In this document: piece by piece, positions 27,091-36,183 of the stretch
How positions within the stretch are numbered: position 1 is the first letter of the stretch
How the letters are laid out: each line of letters starts with the position of its first letter
Assembly: GCF_003664005.1 (NCBI RefSeq)
Contig: NZ_RCCJ01000001.1
Coordinates: forward strand, 1-64,000
Origin: Hydrogenivirga caldilitoris
GTDB lineage: Bacteria > Aquificota > Aquificia > Aquificales > Aquificaceae
Length of the DNA: 64,000 nt
Direction of reading: 5' to 3'
The notes under the pieces: model-generated
The model's input: the letters and a program-made list of their open reading frames with translations, nothing else
Databases searched by the model: none
What the model was told of the DNA's origin: nothing
Position numbers and translations under genes: made by a program

Positions 27091-29937
27091 TTAAGGCTTG
27101 TACCTGAGCAGGTCAACCCAGCGCTCCTTTATATAGGGCAGGGGCTCTACCCTGAATTCTGGGTAGGTTTCGGGCGTTTGGTCTTCTGCCCTGTATACCT
27201 TTACCTTTGTATCAAACCACGCCAAGTGTCCTGTCACGGGGTCTCCGTAGAAGAGTTCTCTGCCGCCTATCTTTATGCTATGGGGTATGACGTGGTTTAG
27301 GAGGAAACCTTCATGTCCCTCCTCAGCTTCGGGTTTGAGTCCCCAAGTGCCCTGCATCTTTCCTATGGCGTTCCATGTCCATACCGAATTTGGCTCTGTT
27401 GCTTCGGTCAGAAAAACCTGACACTTGACCCTTCCGACCCTTGACTCAACCCAAACCCAGTCAAGGTGTTTTATGCCCAACTTTTGGGCTGTCTTCGGGT
27501 TCATGTACAGGAAGTTCCTGGTTGAAATCTGTCTGAGCCAGACGTTCTGAGAATCCCAGGAGTGATACATCCACTGAGGTCTTGCGGTAAAGGCATAGAG
27601 GGGGTAGTCATTACCACTTACTTCCTCTTCAAAGGGCGGGTACCAGAAGGGTAGGGGGTCAAAGTACTTGACCAGTCGTTCTCTTATAACAGGGTCGTTT
27701 GGAGGCTGGTTTTCTCCTTCCCACAAACCTAATCCTGCCAGTCTGAAGGTTTGAAGGGATTCCACATAGAAGTTCATTATTATTGGGTCCGTCTTCTTTA
27801 TAAAACCAACACTCTTCGCCCACTCAAGGTAGTCCTTATTTATGTGCCTGAAGTATCTCATATGTTCGGGAAGCCTGTAGTAGAAAAAGCCCTTGTTCTT
27901 TGTATACATCTCAAGCTGCTTAGGGTTTGGTTCTCCCACAAAGTGCTTGTCTCCGTTCTTACCTCTCCATCCTGCCAGAGCTCCTATGCCGGGTCTGGGT
28001 TGCCAGTTTATAAGGAAGTCTTTAAAGTCCTTGTACTTTGGTGTTCCATCCTCATTCACGAAACCGGGGAGCTTGAGCTTTGTTCCGAGCTCTACCATTA
28101 CGTCTCCCCAAGGTTTGACATCAAGCCCTTCCTTTTTAGGGTCAACTATTGGTTGTCTGAGTGCGTCAACCGGTCCGAAGGCTACGGAGGGTGGTCTGTC
28201 AAGCAGAGAAAGGGCAAACCACTGCTCCAGATATGTGGCATCGGGCAGAACCAGGTCTGAGTAAGCCACCTGTTCGCTGTAGAAAGCGTCTATCGTTATT
28301 ATCCGGGGGATTATGTAGTTCCCCGCAGCATCCTTTGCCGTAAGGGCTTGGATTATGTAGGGTATGTTTTGGGAAGAGTTCCATGCCATGTTTGCCATGT
28401 AGATTATCAGTACATCTATTTCATAAGGGTCTCTCTGGTACGCTGCAGGGATGACGTTCTGAATGCACCCATGAGCTGCTACTGGGAACTCCCAGCTGTA
28501 AGCTCTGTCTATTCTAAGAGGTTTACCGTTTTCATCTACCAGCAGGTCATCGGGGTTTTGGGGTAATCCCAGGTGAGGACCCTTCAAGGTTTCTCCGTAT
28601 TTTAGGTCCTTCAGGGACCTTATCTTAACAGGTTTAGGCAGGTCTTCTATGTGTTTCGGGTAAGGTGGCTTTGCCAGGTGTCCACCGGGGACGTCAACAC
28701 AGCCAAGCAGCATCTTTAATACGAAGACCGCCCTTGCTGTTTGGAATCCGTTGGAATGAGAAGCTATACCTCTCATTATGTGGAAGGAGACGGGTCTACC
28801 TCTCATTGTCTTATGCTTTCTCCCCCACGCGTCTGTCCATTCTATAGGTAGCTCAATAGGCTCATAGAGGGCTATAACACCCATCTCCTTTGCAATTCTC
28901 TCTATGTCTTTTGCGGGTATCCCCGTTATCTTCTCAACCCTTTCAGGGGAGTATTCCTTAACAAGTCTCTCCGCAAAGATATCAAAAGCCGGTCTTACCT
29001 TGAACCCTTCCGGAGTTTCAAACACACCTATGAAGGCTGGTTCAAGCCCATCAGGAACTATTCTGTCCGCTGGCTGGAAGGACTTGGACTTCTTGTCGTA
29101 GACCATGGGCTTGCCTTCCTCGTTCCTGTAAAAGAGCCCATCTTTAGAGGTTCCGGGTGCCTGTATAACAAGCCATGGGGCGTTGGTTTGCTCCTTTAGG
29201 AAAGTCCAATCTATGAGGTTGTATTTGAAAAGCACGTGCATAATGCCCATTATGAAAGCTCCGTCAGTTCCAGGCTTTACCGGAACCCACTCATCCGCTA
29301 TAGCACCGTAAGACCACCTTACGGGGTTCACAAACACAAGCTTTCCGCCCTTCCTCTTCATTTCCTGTATTCCGAGCTTGAAGGGATTGGAGGCGTGGTC
29401 TTCTGCAACACCTATCATCATGAAGTACTTGGTGTTTTCAAAGTCAGGGTCTCCAAACTCCCAGAAGGAGTAGCCTGTTGAAAGCAGTCCGGCGGCGGCA
29501 ACGTTCACGGAACAAAAGCCTCCATGAGCTGCCCAGTTTATGGTTCCCAGCTGCTGGGCAAACCATCCGTTGATAGCCTGCATTTGGTCCCTTCCAGTAA
29601 AGAAGGCTACTCTTGCAGGGTTTTTCTTTCGTGCTTCATCTATCCACTTTGCAGCTATCTCTATAGCCTCTTCCCACTCTATCTCCTTAAACTGACCTGA
29701 GCCCCTTGGTCCAGTTCTCAGTAAGGGTTTTCTAAGCCTTGCGGGGGAGTATTCCTTCATTATCCCGGAAGAGCCTTTGGCACATAAAACCCCTTTATTC
29801 AGAGGGTGGTCATCATTTCCCTTTATGTAAGTGACCTTGTTGTTCCTAACGTAGACCTCTATCCCACATCTACAAGCACACATGTAACATGTGCTGTAAT
29901 ACTTCCTTTCGTAAAAACTTCCTCCTATCTCCATCAT
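27091..29937 (-). CDS. Molybdopterin oxidoreductase catalytic subunit (SoeA-like, cytoplasmic)
   Basis: This is a 948-residue member of the DMSO-reductase superfamily. The N-terminus has the [4Fe-4S] motif CYMCACRC at about residues 17-24 and a fourth Cys near 52 (KGVLCAKGSSG). A Cys near residue 142 (HGGFCSVNV) is the candidate Mo ligand. There is no twin-arginine signal peptide, so the enzyme should face the cytoplasm, as in the sulfite dehydrogenase SoeABC. The ATG at 29937 is chosen because CAGGAGGCGGC directly precedes it; the frame opens 6 codons earlier. Alternatives are sulfur, polysulfide or tetrathionate reductase. Confidence 0.85.
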   Translation of the reverse strand: MMEIGGSFYERKYYSTCYMCACRCGIEVYVRNNKVTYIKGNDDHPLNKGVLCAKGSSGIMKEYSPARLRKPLLRTGPRGSGQFKEIEWEEAIEIAAKWIDEARKKNPARVAFFTGRDQMQAINGWFAQQLGTINWAAHGGFCSVNVAAAGLLSTGYSFWEFGDPDFENTKYFMMIGVAEDHASNPFKLGIQEMKRKGGKLVFVNPVRWSYGAIADEWVPVKPGTDGAFIMGIMHVLFKYNLIDWTFLKEQTNAPWLVIQAPGTSKDGLFYRNEEGKPMVYDKKSKSFQPADRIVPDGLEPAFIGVFETPEGFKVRPAFDIFAERLVKEYSPERVEKITGIPAKDIERIAKEMGVIALYEPIELPIEWTDAWGRKHKTMRGRPVSFHIMRGIASHSNGFQTARAVFVLKMLLGCVDVPGGHLAKPPYPKHIEDLPKPVKIRSLKDLKYGETLKGPHLGLPQNPDDLLVDENGKPLRIDRAYSWEFPVAAHGCIQNVIPAAYQRDPYEIDVLIIYMANMAWNSSQNIPYIIQALTAKDAAGNYIIPRIITIDAFYSEQVAYSDLVLPDATYLEQWFALSLLDRPPSVAFGPVDALRQPIVDPKKEGLDVKPWGDVMVELGTKLKLPGFVNEDGTPKYKDFKDFLINWQPRPGIGALAGWRGKNGDKHFVGEPNPKQLEMYTKNKGFFYYRLPEHMRYFRHINKDYLEWAKSVGFIKKTDPIIMNFYVESLQTFRLAGLGLWEGENQPPNDPVIRERLVKYFDPLPFWYPPFEEEVSGNDYPLYAFTARPQWMYHSWDSQNVWLRQISTRNFLYMNPKTAQKLGIKHLDWVWVESRVGRVKCQVFLTEATEPNSVWTWNAIGKMQGTWGLKPEAEEGHEGFLLNHVIPHSIKIGGRELFYGDPVTGHLAWFDTKVKVYRAEDQTPETYPEFRVEPLPYIKERWVDLLRYKP

Positions 29938-29967
29938 GCCGCCTCCTGTGGGCACGCTTTATCTAAA

Positions 29968-29978
29968 AGGATAATCCT
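29968..29978. promoter_or_regulatory. Perfect palindrome upstream of the molybdoenzyme operon
   Basis: AGGATAATCCT, an 11-base palindrome, lies about 30 bases before the catalytic-subunit ATG. It could be an operator, but I recognise no regulator for it. The surrounding gap of about 115 bases (29938-30053) is AT-rich and should hold the operon promoter; I cannot fix its boxes. Confidence 0.25.
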
Positions 29979-30053
29979 GAGCCTAAAGTATTGATAGCAT
30001 TTTTACTTAAAGCTCCATAAGAGTTCCTTATAGGGTTTATAAGATACAACTTA

Positions 30054-31229
30054 TCACACCACCTCAACCCACACTCCTTTAAGATATAGGGTGTTTGGCA
30101 TTTGGAGTATCCAGGGGTGGTCTTTGTCTTGGAAGGTTTTTGCTATCACCCTGACCTGCCTTCTTACATCGTAGGATGCTTGTGTAAGAACTTCAAGGAG
30201 ATGTTGCTCTGTTATATGGAAGGAGCAGGAAAATATCGCAAGATAGCCTCCTGGTTTAACCAGTTTGAGTCCTCTAACGCATAGCTCTTTATAACCCCTG
30301 AGGGCGTTGGGAACCGCATGTCTGTTCTTGGCAAAGGAGGGTGGGTCTATCACCACCAGGTCAAACTTCTCTCCTTTGGAGACCAGTTCCCTCATAAAAT
30401 CAAAGGCGTTCGCTTCAACCCACTCTATTCCGGAGAGACCGTTTAACTCCTCGTTCTTCCTCCCAACCTCAAGGGCGAGCCCTGATATGTCAACCGCTAT
30501 GACCTCTCCAGCCCCCATTTTCTTCATGTTAAGGGCAAACCCTCCTGTATGACAGAATACGTCAAGACACCTGTCTCCTGGTTCAACGAGGCTTCGGACG
30601 AACCTCCTTGAGTTTCTCTGGTCAAGGAAAAAGCCTGTCTTCTGTCCCTGGGGTATGTTTATCACGTACTTCAGGTCGTGTTCCCATATGGTTATCTCCT
30701 CAGGCACGTTCCCGTAAACTGTGCCCTCCTTAGCATTGACACCTTCCACTTTCTTTGCCGTTAGGTTTTCCTTCTCGTATATACCTTTTGGTCTAAGAAG
30801 CTCAACCAGGGACTCAATAACCGTGTCCCTGAACTTGTTCATGCCGTAAGTGGTGAACTCAATTACTGTATACTCTCCATAGACGTCCACTATGAGCCCA
30901 GGCAAGAGGTCTCCCTCCGAGTGTATGAGCCTGAAGGCGTTGCTGTTTGTGTAAAGCCTTTTCCTGTAATTATAGGCTTCCTTTATCCGTTTCTTTATAA
31001 GCTCTTTGTTTATAGGCTCCTCCTTATCAAAGGAGAGTATCCTAACCGCTATGTTTACCTCGGGGTTTATATAACCGTAGCCGAGGAATTTACCTCCAAA
31101 ATCCCTAACTACTACCAGCTCTCCCTTTTTGGGCTTCCTTGAGTAAGACGCTATCTCCGGTCTGTATATCCAGGGAAAGAAACCCCTTACCCTGTCCTCA
31201 ATTCCCGGTTTCACTCTGACCTGAAGCAT
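30054..31229 (-). CDS. RlmI-type SAM-dependent rRNA cytosine-5 methyltransferase
   Basis: This 391-residue protein has an N-terminal PUA domain (about 1-75), a central linker domain, and a C-terminal Rossmann methyltransferase. The latter has CLDVFCHTGGFALNM (SAM motif I), VIAVDISGLALEV, and the catalytic VVIDPPSFAKN. A late Cys in FSCSFHI is typical of m5C enzymes. The E. coli relative RlmI methylates C1962 of 23S rRNA. It is divergent from accD with only 35 bases between, and no Shine-Dalgarno is visible. Confidence 0.88.
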   Translation of the reverse strand: MLQVRVKPGIEDRVRGFFPWIYRPEIASYSRKPKKGELVVVRDFGGKFLGYGYINPEVNIAVRILSFDKEEPINKELIKKRIKEAYNYRKRLYTNSNAFRLIHSEGDLLPGLIVDVYGEYTVIEFTTYGMNKFRDTVIESLVELLRPKGIYEKENLTAKKVEGVNAKEGTVYGNVPEEITIWEHDLKYVINIPQGQKTGFFLDQRNSRRFVRSLVEPGDRCLDVFCHTGGFALNMKKMGAGEVIAVDISGLALEVGRKNEELNGLSGIEWVEANAFDFMRELVSKGEKFDLVVIDPPSFAKNRHAVPNALRGYKELCVRGLKLVKPGGYLAIFSCSFHITEQHLLEVLTQASYDVRRQVRVIAKTFQDKDHPWILQMPNTLYLKGVWVEVV

Positions 31230-31245
31230 TCAGTTATATTTAGTT

Positions 31246-31251
31246 TATACT
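31246..31251 (+). promoter_or_regulatory. Possible -10 box for accD
   Basis: TATACT lies 13 bases before the accD ATG. On the other strand TATAAA (31249-31244) is 14 bases from the methyltransferase ATG, so this divergent gap may again be a two-way promoter. -35 boxes are not clear. Confidence 0.35.
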
Positions 31252-31264
31252 TCTCTTTTGAAAC

Positions 31265-32107
31265 ATGGGGATATTTGATAAGCTCTTCAAGAAAAAGAGG
31301 GAAGAAGAGAACCTATGGACGAAATGTCCTGAATGCAAGACACTCCTATACGTTCCGGACCTTAAGAGGAATTATAAGGTTTGTCCAAAGTGTGATTACC
31401 ATTTCCCCCTTTCTGCTCCTGAGAGGGCTGAATTTCTCCTTGACGATACGGGTGCCGAGAGACTGTTTGAAGATGTTCTGCCTGCGGACCCTTTAAAGTT
31501 TAAAGATACTAAGCCCTACAGGGAAAGACTTAAGAAGGCTCAGGAGCAGACGGGTCTTACCGAGGCTCTTGTTGTTGTGAAAGGATACATGGAAGGGAAG
31601 AAAGTGGTCTTAGCCTCAATGGATTTTGGCTTCATAGGGGGAAGTATGGGTTCCGTTGTTGGAGAGAGGTTTTTCAGAGCCTGTGAACTTTCTCTAAGAG
31701 AAGGTATACCCCTGATCGCGGTAACCTGTTCTGGCGGTGCCAGGATGCAGGAGGGTATACTCTCTCTGATGCAGATGGCGAAAACTACCTTAGGGGTTGG
31801 GATGCTGAAGGAGAAGGGAATTCCCTATATAACCGTGCTTGCAAACCCTACAACCGGAGGTGTTGCGGCAAGCTTTGCCTTTCTGGGAGACATAATAATA
31901 GCGGAGCCAAAAGCTCTGATAGGGTTTGCCGGACCCAGGGTGATTGAGCAGACCATAAAGCAGAAACTTCCGGAGGGCTTTCAGCGTTCTGAGTTTCTCC
32001 TTGATAAAGGTATGGTAGATATGGTGGTTTCCAGGAGGCAGATGAAGGGCACCCTTTCCAAACTTCTTGACCTCGCCTACTATTCGGAGAGATGTTACAG
32101 GAGCTGA
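31265..32107 (+). CDS. accD: Acetyl-CoA carboxylase carboxyltransferase subunit beta
   Basis: This is a 280-residue AccD. The N-terminal zinc ribbon is seen as KCPECKTLLY and VCPKCDYHFPL, and the carboxyltransferase core has GGSMGSVVGERFFRA, VTCSGGARMQEGILSLMQMA and NPTTGGVAASFAFLGD. With AccA it transfers CO2 from biotin to acetyl-CoA for fatty acid synthesis. Its last 16 bases overlap the MgtC-family gene. Confidence 0.96.
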   Translation: MGIFDKLFKKKREEENLWTKCPECKTLLYVPDLKRNYKVCPKCDYHFPLSAPERAEFLLDDTGAERLFEDVLPADPLKFKDTKPYRERLKKAQEQTGLTEALVVVKGYMEGKKVVLASMDFGFIGGSMGSVVGERFFRACELSLREGIPLIAVTCSGGARMQEGILSLMQMAKTTLGVGMLKEKGIPYITVLANPTTGGVAASFAFLGDIIIAEPKALIGFAGPRVIEQTIKQKLPEGFQRSEFLLDKGMVDMVVSRRQMKGTLSKLLDLAYYSERCYRS

Positions 32108-32769
32108 ACTTTCTTCTTGAAAGCTATCCCTTCCCTATATGGGAGGGGCTTTTGAGGATACTGCTTGCCATGTTCCTGGGGTCTATAATAGGTCTTGAAA
32201 GGGAAAGGAGGAAGCAGCCGGCGGGCTTTAGAACCCATGCTGTCCTGGCATTGGGCTCATCTTTGTTGAGTATAGTGTCCATATACATACCCACTGTTTA
32301 CGGGACGGGGGTAAACGTTGACCCATCAAGGATAGCCTCTCAAGTGGTAAGTGGAATAGGCTTCTTGGGAGCGGGTGCTATCTTACGAATGGGCGTATCT
32401 GTTAAGGGATTAACTACCGCTGCAAGCTTGTGGACTACCGCAGGTATAGGTCTGGCTGTGGGGGCAGGTATGTACTCCCTGTCCGTGTTCTCAACTCTCG
32501 TCCTTCTGATTGTGCTAAGTCTTATGAGCAAGTTTGAGAAGGAGTTCCTTTCAAAGAAGAGCAAGACGGTTAAGGTTGTTGCGCAGGAGCTTTCAGGTGT
32601 TTTTGAGGAGCTGAGTAAGGTCCTTGAGGAGGGAAATGTCTTCAAGATAGAGAGGAGAGAGGGGTTGGTGGAAGTTTATTATGAAGTTCCCTATGAGCCT
32701 GAAGAGCTTAGTCTGAAACTCAAAGAACTATCAAAAGCTGGGGGAATCCTGTCTGTTGAGGTCATATAA
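32092..32769 (+). CDS. MgtC/SapB family membrane protein
   Basis: This is a 225-residue protein. The N-terminal 150 residues contain about five hydrophobic helices with the family motifs GSIIGLERERRKQPAGFRTH, QVVSGIGFLGAGAIL and GLTTAASLWTTAGIGLAVG. A C-terminal ACT-like cytoplasmic domain follows. MgtC proteins are linked with magnesium limitation and modulation of F-type ATPase in pathogens; the role here is open. It starts inside the accD end and its own end overlaps pth by 8 bases. Confidence 0.9.
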   Translation: MLQELNFLLESYPFPIWEGLLRILLAMFLGSIIGLERERRKQPAGFRTHAVLALGSSLLSIVSIYIPTVYGTGVNVDPSRIASQVVSGIGFLGAGAILRMGVSVKGLTTAASLWTTAGIGLAVGAGMYSLSVFSTLVLLIVLSLMSKFEKEFLSKKSKTVKVVAQELSGVFEELSKVLEEGNVFKIERREGLVEVYYEVPYEPEELSLKLKELSKAGGILSVEVI

Positions 32770-33340
32770 GGAGGTCTCTTCTGTTACAGAACTCCATGGC
32801 GTCTTCTGGTGAGAGTTCTACACTCCTAAGTACACACTCAGCTGCCTTCTTTATCACGGCACGAGCCAACTCCTGCTCCTCTTTTGAGAAAGGAGAGAGT
32901 ACATACTTGACCACATCTCCCTTGGTTTTTGGTCTTCCTATACCTATCTTCAAGCGGGGGAACTTCTCCGTCTTTATATTCTTTATTATGGACTCAACCC
33001 CCTTGTGTCCTCCGGAACTCCCTTCAAGGCGAAGCCTAGTCATGCCCAGGGGAAGGTCAAGGTCATCATATATAACCAGCATCTCTGCCGGTCTTATGTT
33101 GTAATCCTCAAGAAGGTTGATAACGGCTAATCCAGAGTTGTTCATGTAAGTTTGGGGTTTAGCCAGAAGAACTTCCCTTCCACCTATCCTTGCCCTGTAA
33201 AGGTGAGACAGCCCCTCTTCGGTGTAGTTTTTCAATTTTAGTCTGCTGGCAAGCTCGTCTATGACCATGAACCCGACGTTATGTCGGGTGTTTTCGTACT
33301 CCTTTCCGGGGTTACCCAGACCAACTACAAGTTTTATCAT
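32762..33340 (-). CDS. pth: Peptidyl-tRNA hydrolase
   Basis: This is a 192-residue Pth that frees tRNA from drop-off peptidyl-tRNA. The conserved VGLGNPGKEYENTRHNVGF holds the catalytic His and Asn. VIYDDLDLPLG and SSGGHKGVESI complete the site. The ATG overlaps the rplY stop by 4 bases. The rplY-pth pair is a common bacterial arrangement. Confidence 0.96.
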   Translation of the reverse strand: MIKLVVGLGNPGKEYENTRHNVGFMVIDELASRLKLKNYTEEGLSHLYRARIGGREVLLAKPQTYMNNSGLAVINLLEDYNIRPAEMLVIYDDLDLPLGMTRLRLEGSSGGHKGVESIIKNIKTEKFPRLKIGIGRPKTKGDVVKYVLSPFSKEEQELARAVIKKAAECVLRSVELSPEDAMEFCNRRDLLI

Positions 33341-33939
33341 TCAGAGGCTTGTTCTTCCGTTTCCTCTTCCGTCTCTTCCGTTACCACCTGTTCAATTTCG
33401 GGCTCAGCCACGACCGCAACGGTCTCTTCAGGGTTGTCAAGGATTTCACACCCTTCCGGAGGCTGAATGTCCCTTACGTGAATGACATCACCTATTCCCA
33501 AACCGCTAACGTCTATGGATATCTTATCTGGTAGGTTTGCAGGTCTTGCCTTTACAGTGAGAGAGTGCATCAGGGCTTCAAAGATGCCTCCAAACTCAAC
33601 GCCCGCAGGGGTTCCCACGAACTCAATGGGAACTTCAACTTCTATCTCTTTAACGTTCGCGATATCGTAAAGGTCAACGTGAATAGGGTTGTCCCCGAGC
33701 CACCCGAATTGGACCTCTTTGAGAATGCAAACCCTTTTATCTCCGTTTATTTCAGCTTCCATCAGAAAAGCCTCACCGTGGGGTAGGGAAAGGAAGTCTT
33801 TTACCCCTATCCAGGCGTGGACGTTCTCCACGTCCTTCCCGTAAATCTCTACCGGTATGAAACCCTCTTTTATCATTCTCTTTGTTTCACTCTTCTTACC
33901 AGGCACCCTTTCCGTAAGTTTTACCTTAACCCTTCTCAT
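33337..33939 (-). CDS. rplY: 50S ribosomal protein L25 (long, CTC-type)
   Basis: This 200-residue protein has the N-terminal 5S rRNA-binding L25 domain and the C-terminal TL5/CTC domain (PIEFVGTPAGVEFGGIFE, then DISGLGIGDVIHVRDI-type sequence). The last 25 residues are almost all Glu, Thr and Val. AGGAGG sits before the ATG. It is divergent from the EAL-HDOD gene and followed by pth. Confidence 0.95.
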   Translation of the reverse strand: MRRVKVKLTERVPGKKSETKRMIKEGFIPVEIYGKDVENVHAWIGVKDFLSLPHGEAFLMEAEINGDKRVCILKEVQFGWLGDNPIHVDLYDIANVKEIEVEVPIEFVGTPAGVEFGGIFEALMHSLTVKARPANLPDKISIDVSGLGIGDVIHVRDIQPPEGCEILDNPEETVAVVAEPEIEQVVTEETEEETEEQASE

Positions 33940-33966
33940 AGAATTCCTCCTAAATTACATGCGGAG

Positions 33967-33997
33967 TTGAGAATTATATCACACTTGGTAATATAAT
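33967..33997 (+). promoter_or_regulatory. Sigma-70 type promoter for the EAL-HDOD gene
   Basis: TTGAGA at 33967-33972 is followed after 19 bases by TATAAT (33992-33997) or after 16 bases by TAATAT (33989-33994). AGGAG lies at 33998-34002, close behind the -10 box, and the start codon is at 34009, so the leader would be very short. Confidence 0.55.
33973..33981 (-). promoter_or_regulatory. Extended -10 promoter for rplY-pth
   Basis: On the minus strand TGA-TATAAT forms an extended -10 element about 35 bases upstream of the rplY ATG, which leaves space for the AGGAGG site. It overlaps the divergent promoter elements of the EAL-HDOD gene. Confidence 0.5.
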
Positions 33998-34008
33998 AGG
34001 AGTAGTCT

Positions 34009-35238
34009 ATGGTAAAGATATACGTGGCAAGACAGCCTATCCTTGACAGAGAGGGAAAGATATTTGCTTACGAGCTCCTATTCAGGTCCGGTTTTAAGAA
34101 CAAAGCTGAGTTTGGAGAGAATGACGGGGTGAGGTGCACCGCCAGGGTGATTGAGTCCGTGATGAGCTCCTACAACCTCGGAAAGATAATAAGGGATAAG
34201 AAAGGTTTTATAAACATAGATGAGACGAGCGAAATCCTTAACGTGGCTGAGCTGCTTCCTCCAGACAGGATTGGCTTTGAGGTCCTTGAGAGTGCAATCT
34301 TAAGTACCGATTTTCTGAACACCTTAAAGAGGCTCAAGGAGTTGGGCTATGAGCTCTCCTTGGATGACTTTGTATACTCGGAGGAGTTTATCCCATATCT
34401 TGAACTTGTTGACTACGTCAAGATAGATGTTCTGGAACAGAGCGAGGAGGAGGTGAGGGAGATTCTCCCAAGGTTAGAAAAATACGGGGTCAAACTTGTG
34501 GCTGAGAAGGTGGAAACCTACGAGCTCTTCAAAACCTATCTTGAGATGGGCTTCCATTATTTTCAGGGTTTCTTCTTTCAGAAGCCCAAGATTGTGGTTT
34601 CTAAAACTGTTGAACCGGCGTACGCTGCTCTCGTCCAGCTCTACAACATGGTTGCCGAGGAGAGAGACGTAAAGGACATAGAGAGAGTTTTTAAAAAGTT
34701 TTCAGAGTTGTCTGTGAAGCTCCTTCAGCTTATAAACTCCGCCTATTACTCCCTGAGGCAACCCGTGAAGTCTATAAGACATGCTGTCTTGATGCTGGGC
34801 TACCAGAACCTCCTTAAGTGGATACTCCTTCTGATGTACTCGGTAAGGAGCGAAGACTTCACCTCAGATCCCCTGTTTGAAGAGGCTTCCATAAGGGGTT
34901 TCTTTATGGAAAAACTGGCGGACTTCCTTTTCCCAGATAAGGAAACTCCAGGAAAGGCTTTTATAGTTGGGATTCTTTCTCTTGTGGATGTTCTTCTGAG
35001 CGTTCCTATGGAGGAGGTTGTAGAACATCTATCCCTTGAAGAGGATATTCGGGAAGCCCTTGTGAGCAGAAAGGGTAAGCTGGGCGGTCTTCTCACCCTT
35101 GTTGAGAAGGTTCAGAAAGGGAATCTTGCTAACCTTGAGGAGCTCCTTTCCCCTTATAAGGAGAAGGGGCTAACTCCGGAGAAGTTGCTTCAGCTGCATA
35201 CCGAGGCAATTAAAGAGTATTCAGAGATTGAGTTTTAA
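34009..35238 (+). CDS. EAL-HDOD signalling protein with a degenerate EAL domain
   Basis: This is a 409-residue protein with an N-terminal EAL-type domain (about 1-200) and a C-terminal HDOD domain (about 205-400). The EAL motif reads ELL at residues 22-24 (AYELLFR), and the DDFG loop is DDFV without the following GTGYS, so c-di-GMP cleavage is unlikely. Proteins of this YuxH/CdgJ type act as signalling adaptors, often in motility. It is the only gene of its unit; its stop shares TTAA with the prs stop on the other strand. Confidence 0.88.
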   Translation: MVKIYVARQPILDREGKIFAYELLFRSGFKNKAEFGENDGVRCTARVIESVMSSYNLGKIIRDKKGFINIDETSEILNVAELLPPDRIGFEVLESAILSTDFLNTLKRLKELGYELSLDDFVYSEEFIPYLELVDYVKIDVLEQSEEEVREILPRLEKYGVKLVAEKVETYELFKTYLEMGFHYFQGFFFQKPKIVVSKTVEPAYAALVQLYNMVAEERDVKDIERVFKKFSELSVKLLQLINSAYYSLRQPVKSIRHAVLMLGYQNLLKWILLLMYSVRSEDFTSDPLFEEASIRGFFMEKLADFLFPDKETPGKAFIVGILSLVDVLLSVPMEEVVEHLSLEEDIREALVSRKGKLGGLLTLVEKVQKGNLANLEELLSPYKEKGLTPEKLLQLHTEAIKEYSEIEF

Positions 35239-36173
35239 ATAAATAGGGAGCTTACAGACTCCTCTTCGTGTATCCTCTTTATGGCTTCTCCCAAAAGCGG
35301 TGCTACTGAAACTATCCTGAGCTTGTCAAACAGCTTGTCCCCTATCGGGATTGTGTTCGTTATTATCACCTGCTCTATGGGGGAGTTTGTCAGCCTTTCA
35401 ACCGCCGGACCCGAAAGAACCCCGTGGGTTGCGCAAGCCAAAACCCTCTTTGCCCCCCTGTTTATTAGCATGTTTGCAGCTGCGACCATAGTTCCGGCGG
35501 TATCTATTAGGTCATCTATTATTATCGCTTCCTTCCCATCAATTTCCCCAACCACATCCAGGACTTCCGCCTTGTTGGGTTCAGGTCTCCTCTTGTATAT
35601 TATCGCTATGCCACACCCAAGCCTATTGGCAAGCAGCCTTGCCCTTTCAACTCCGCCCGCATCCGGTGATACAACTACCGGATTCTCAAGGATAAGGTTC
35701 TTCTTGATGTACTCATAGAGAACAGGGAGTGCCGACAGATGGTCAACGGGAATGTCAAAGAAACCCTGTATCTGAGGGGAGTGGAGGTCTATGGTCACAA
35801 CCCTGTTGGCTCCAGCCACAGTTATGAGGTCTGCAAGGAGTCTTGCACTTACGGGAGTCCTTGGCTTGTCCTGTCTATCCTGACGGGCATAGGCGAAGTA
35901 AGGTATAACCGCCGTTATCCTTCCTGCTGATGAGCGTTTTAGAGCGTCAATTATCAGGAGTAGTTCCATTATATGCTGATTTGCTGGGCTGGAGAGAGAC
36001 TGGAAGACGTAAACATCTGCCCCCCTTATTGACTCGTTTATCTGAACCCTTACCTCACCATCGCTGAACTTGGTGACAAGCATGTTGGAGATAGGCACAC
36101 CGAGGTACTGGGCAGCCTCCTCAACTATGGCTCTGTTCGCTGTCCCTGTAAGTATCTTCAAAGGTCTATTCAT
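35235..36173 (-). CDS. prs: Ribose-phosphate pyrophosphokinase (PRPP synthetase)
   Basis: This is a 312-residue class I PRPP synthetase with FSDGEVRVQINESIRG, VIPYFAYARQDRQ, DLHSPQIQGFFDIPVDHL and the PRPP loop AIIIDDLIDTAGT. It makes PRPP for nucleotide, histidine and tryptophan synthesis. The longer open frame to 36260 is an artefact running through tRNA-Gln. The ATG at 36173 is only 10 bases from the tRNA 3' end with no Shine-Dalgarno between. It is probably co-transcribed with ispE and the tRNA. Confidence 0.95.
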   Translation of the reverse strand: MNRPLKILTGTANRAIVEEAAQYLGVPISNMLVTKFSDGEVRVQINESIRGADVYVFQSLSSPANQHIMELLLIIDALKRSSAGRITAVIPYFAYARQDRQDKPRTPVSARLLADLITVAGANRVVTIDLHSPQIQGFFDIPVDHLSALPVLYEYIKKNLILENPVVVSPDAGGVERARLLANRLGCGIAIIYKRRPEPNKAEVLDVVGEIDGKEAIIIDDLIDTAGTMVAAANMLINRGAKRVLACATHGVLSGPAVERLTNSPIEQVIITNTIPIGDKLFDKLRIVSVAPLLGEAIKRIHEEESVSSLFI

Positions 36174-36183
36174 AGGTTTTATA

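Noticed and set aside
27751-28260. 169-codon plus-strand frame inside the molybdoenzyme gene
   Set aside because: The minus strand codes for a well-conserved catalytic subunit here. The plus translation shows no domain and no ribosome-binding site.
25313-29937. Firm assignment as sulfur reductase SreABC
   Set aside because: The subunit classes fit, but the missing signal peptide and the SoeB-like Fe-S subunit point more to a Soe-type enzyme. I left the specific gene symbols empty because motifs cannot decide.
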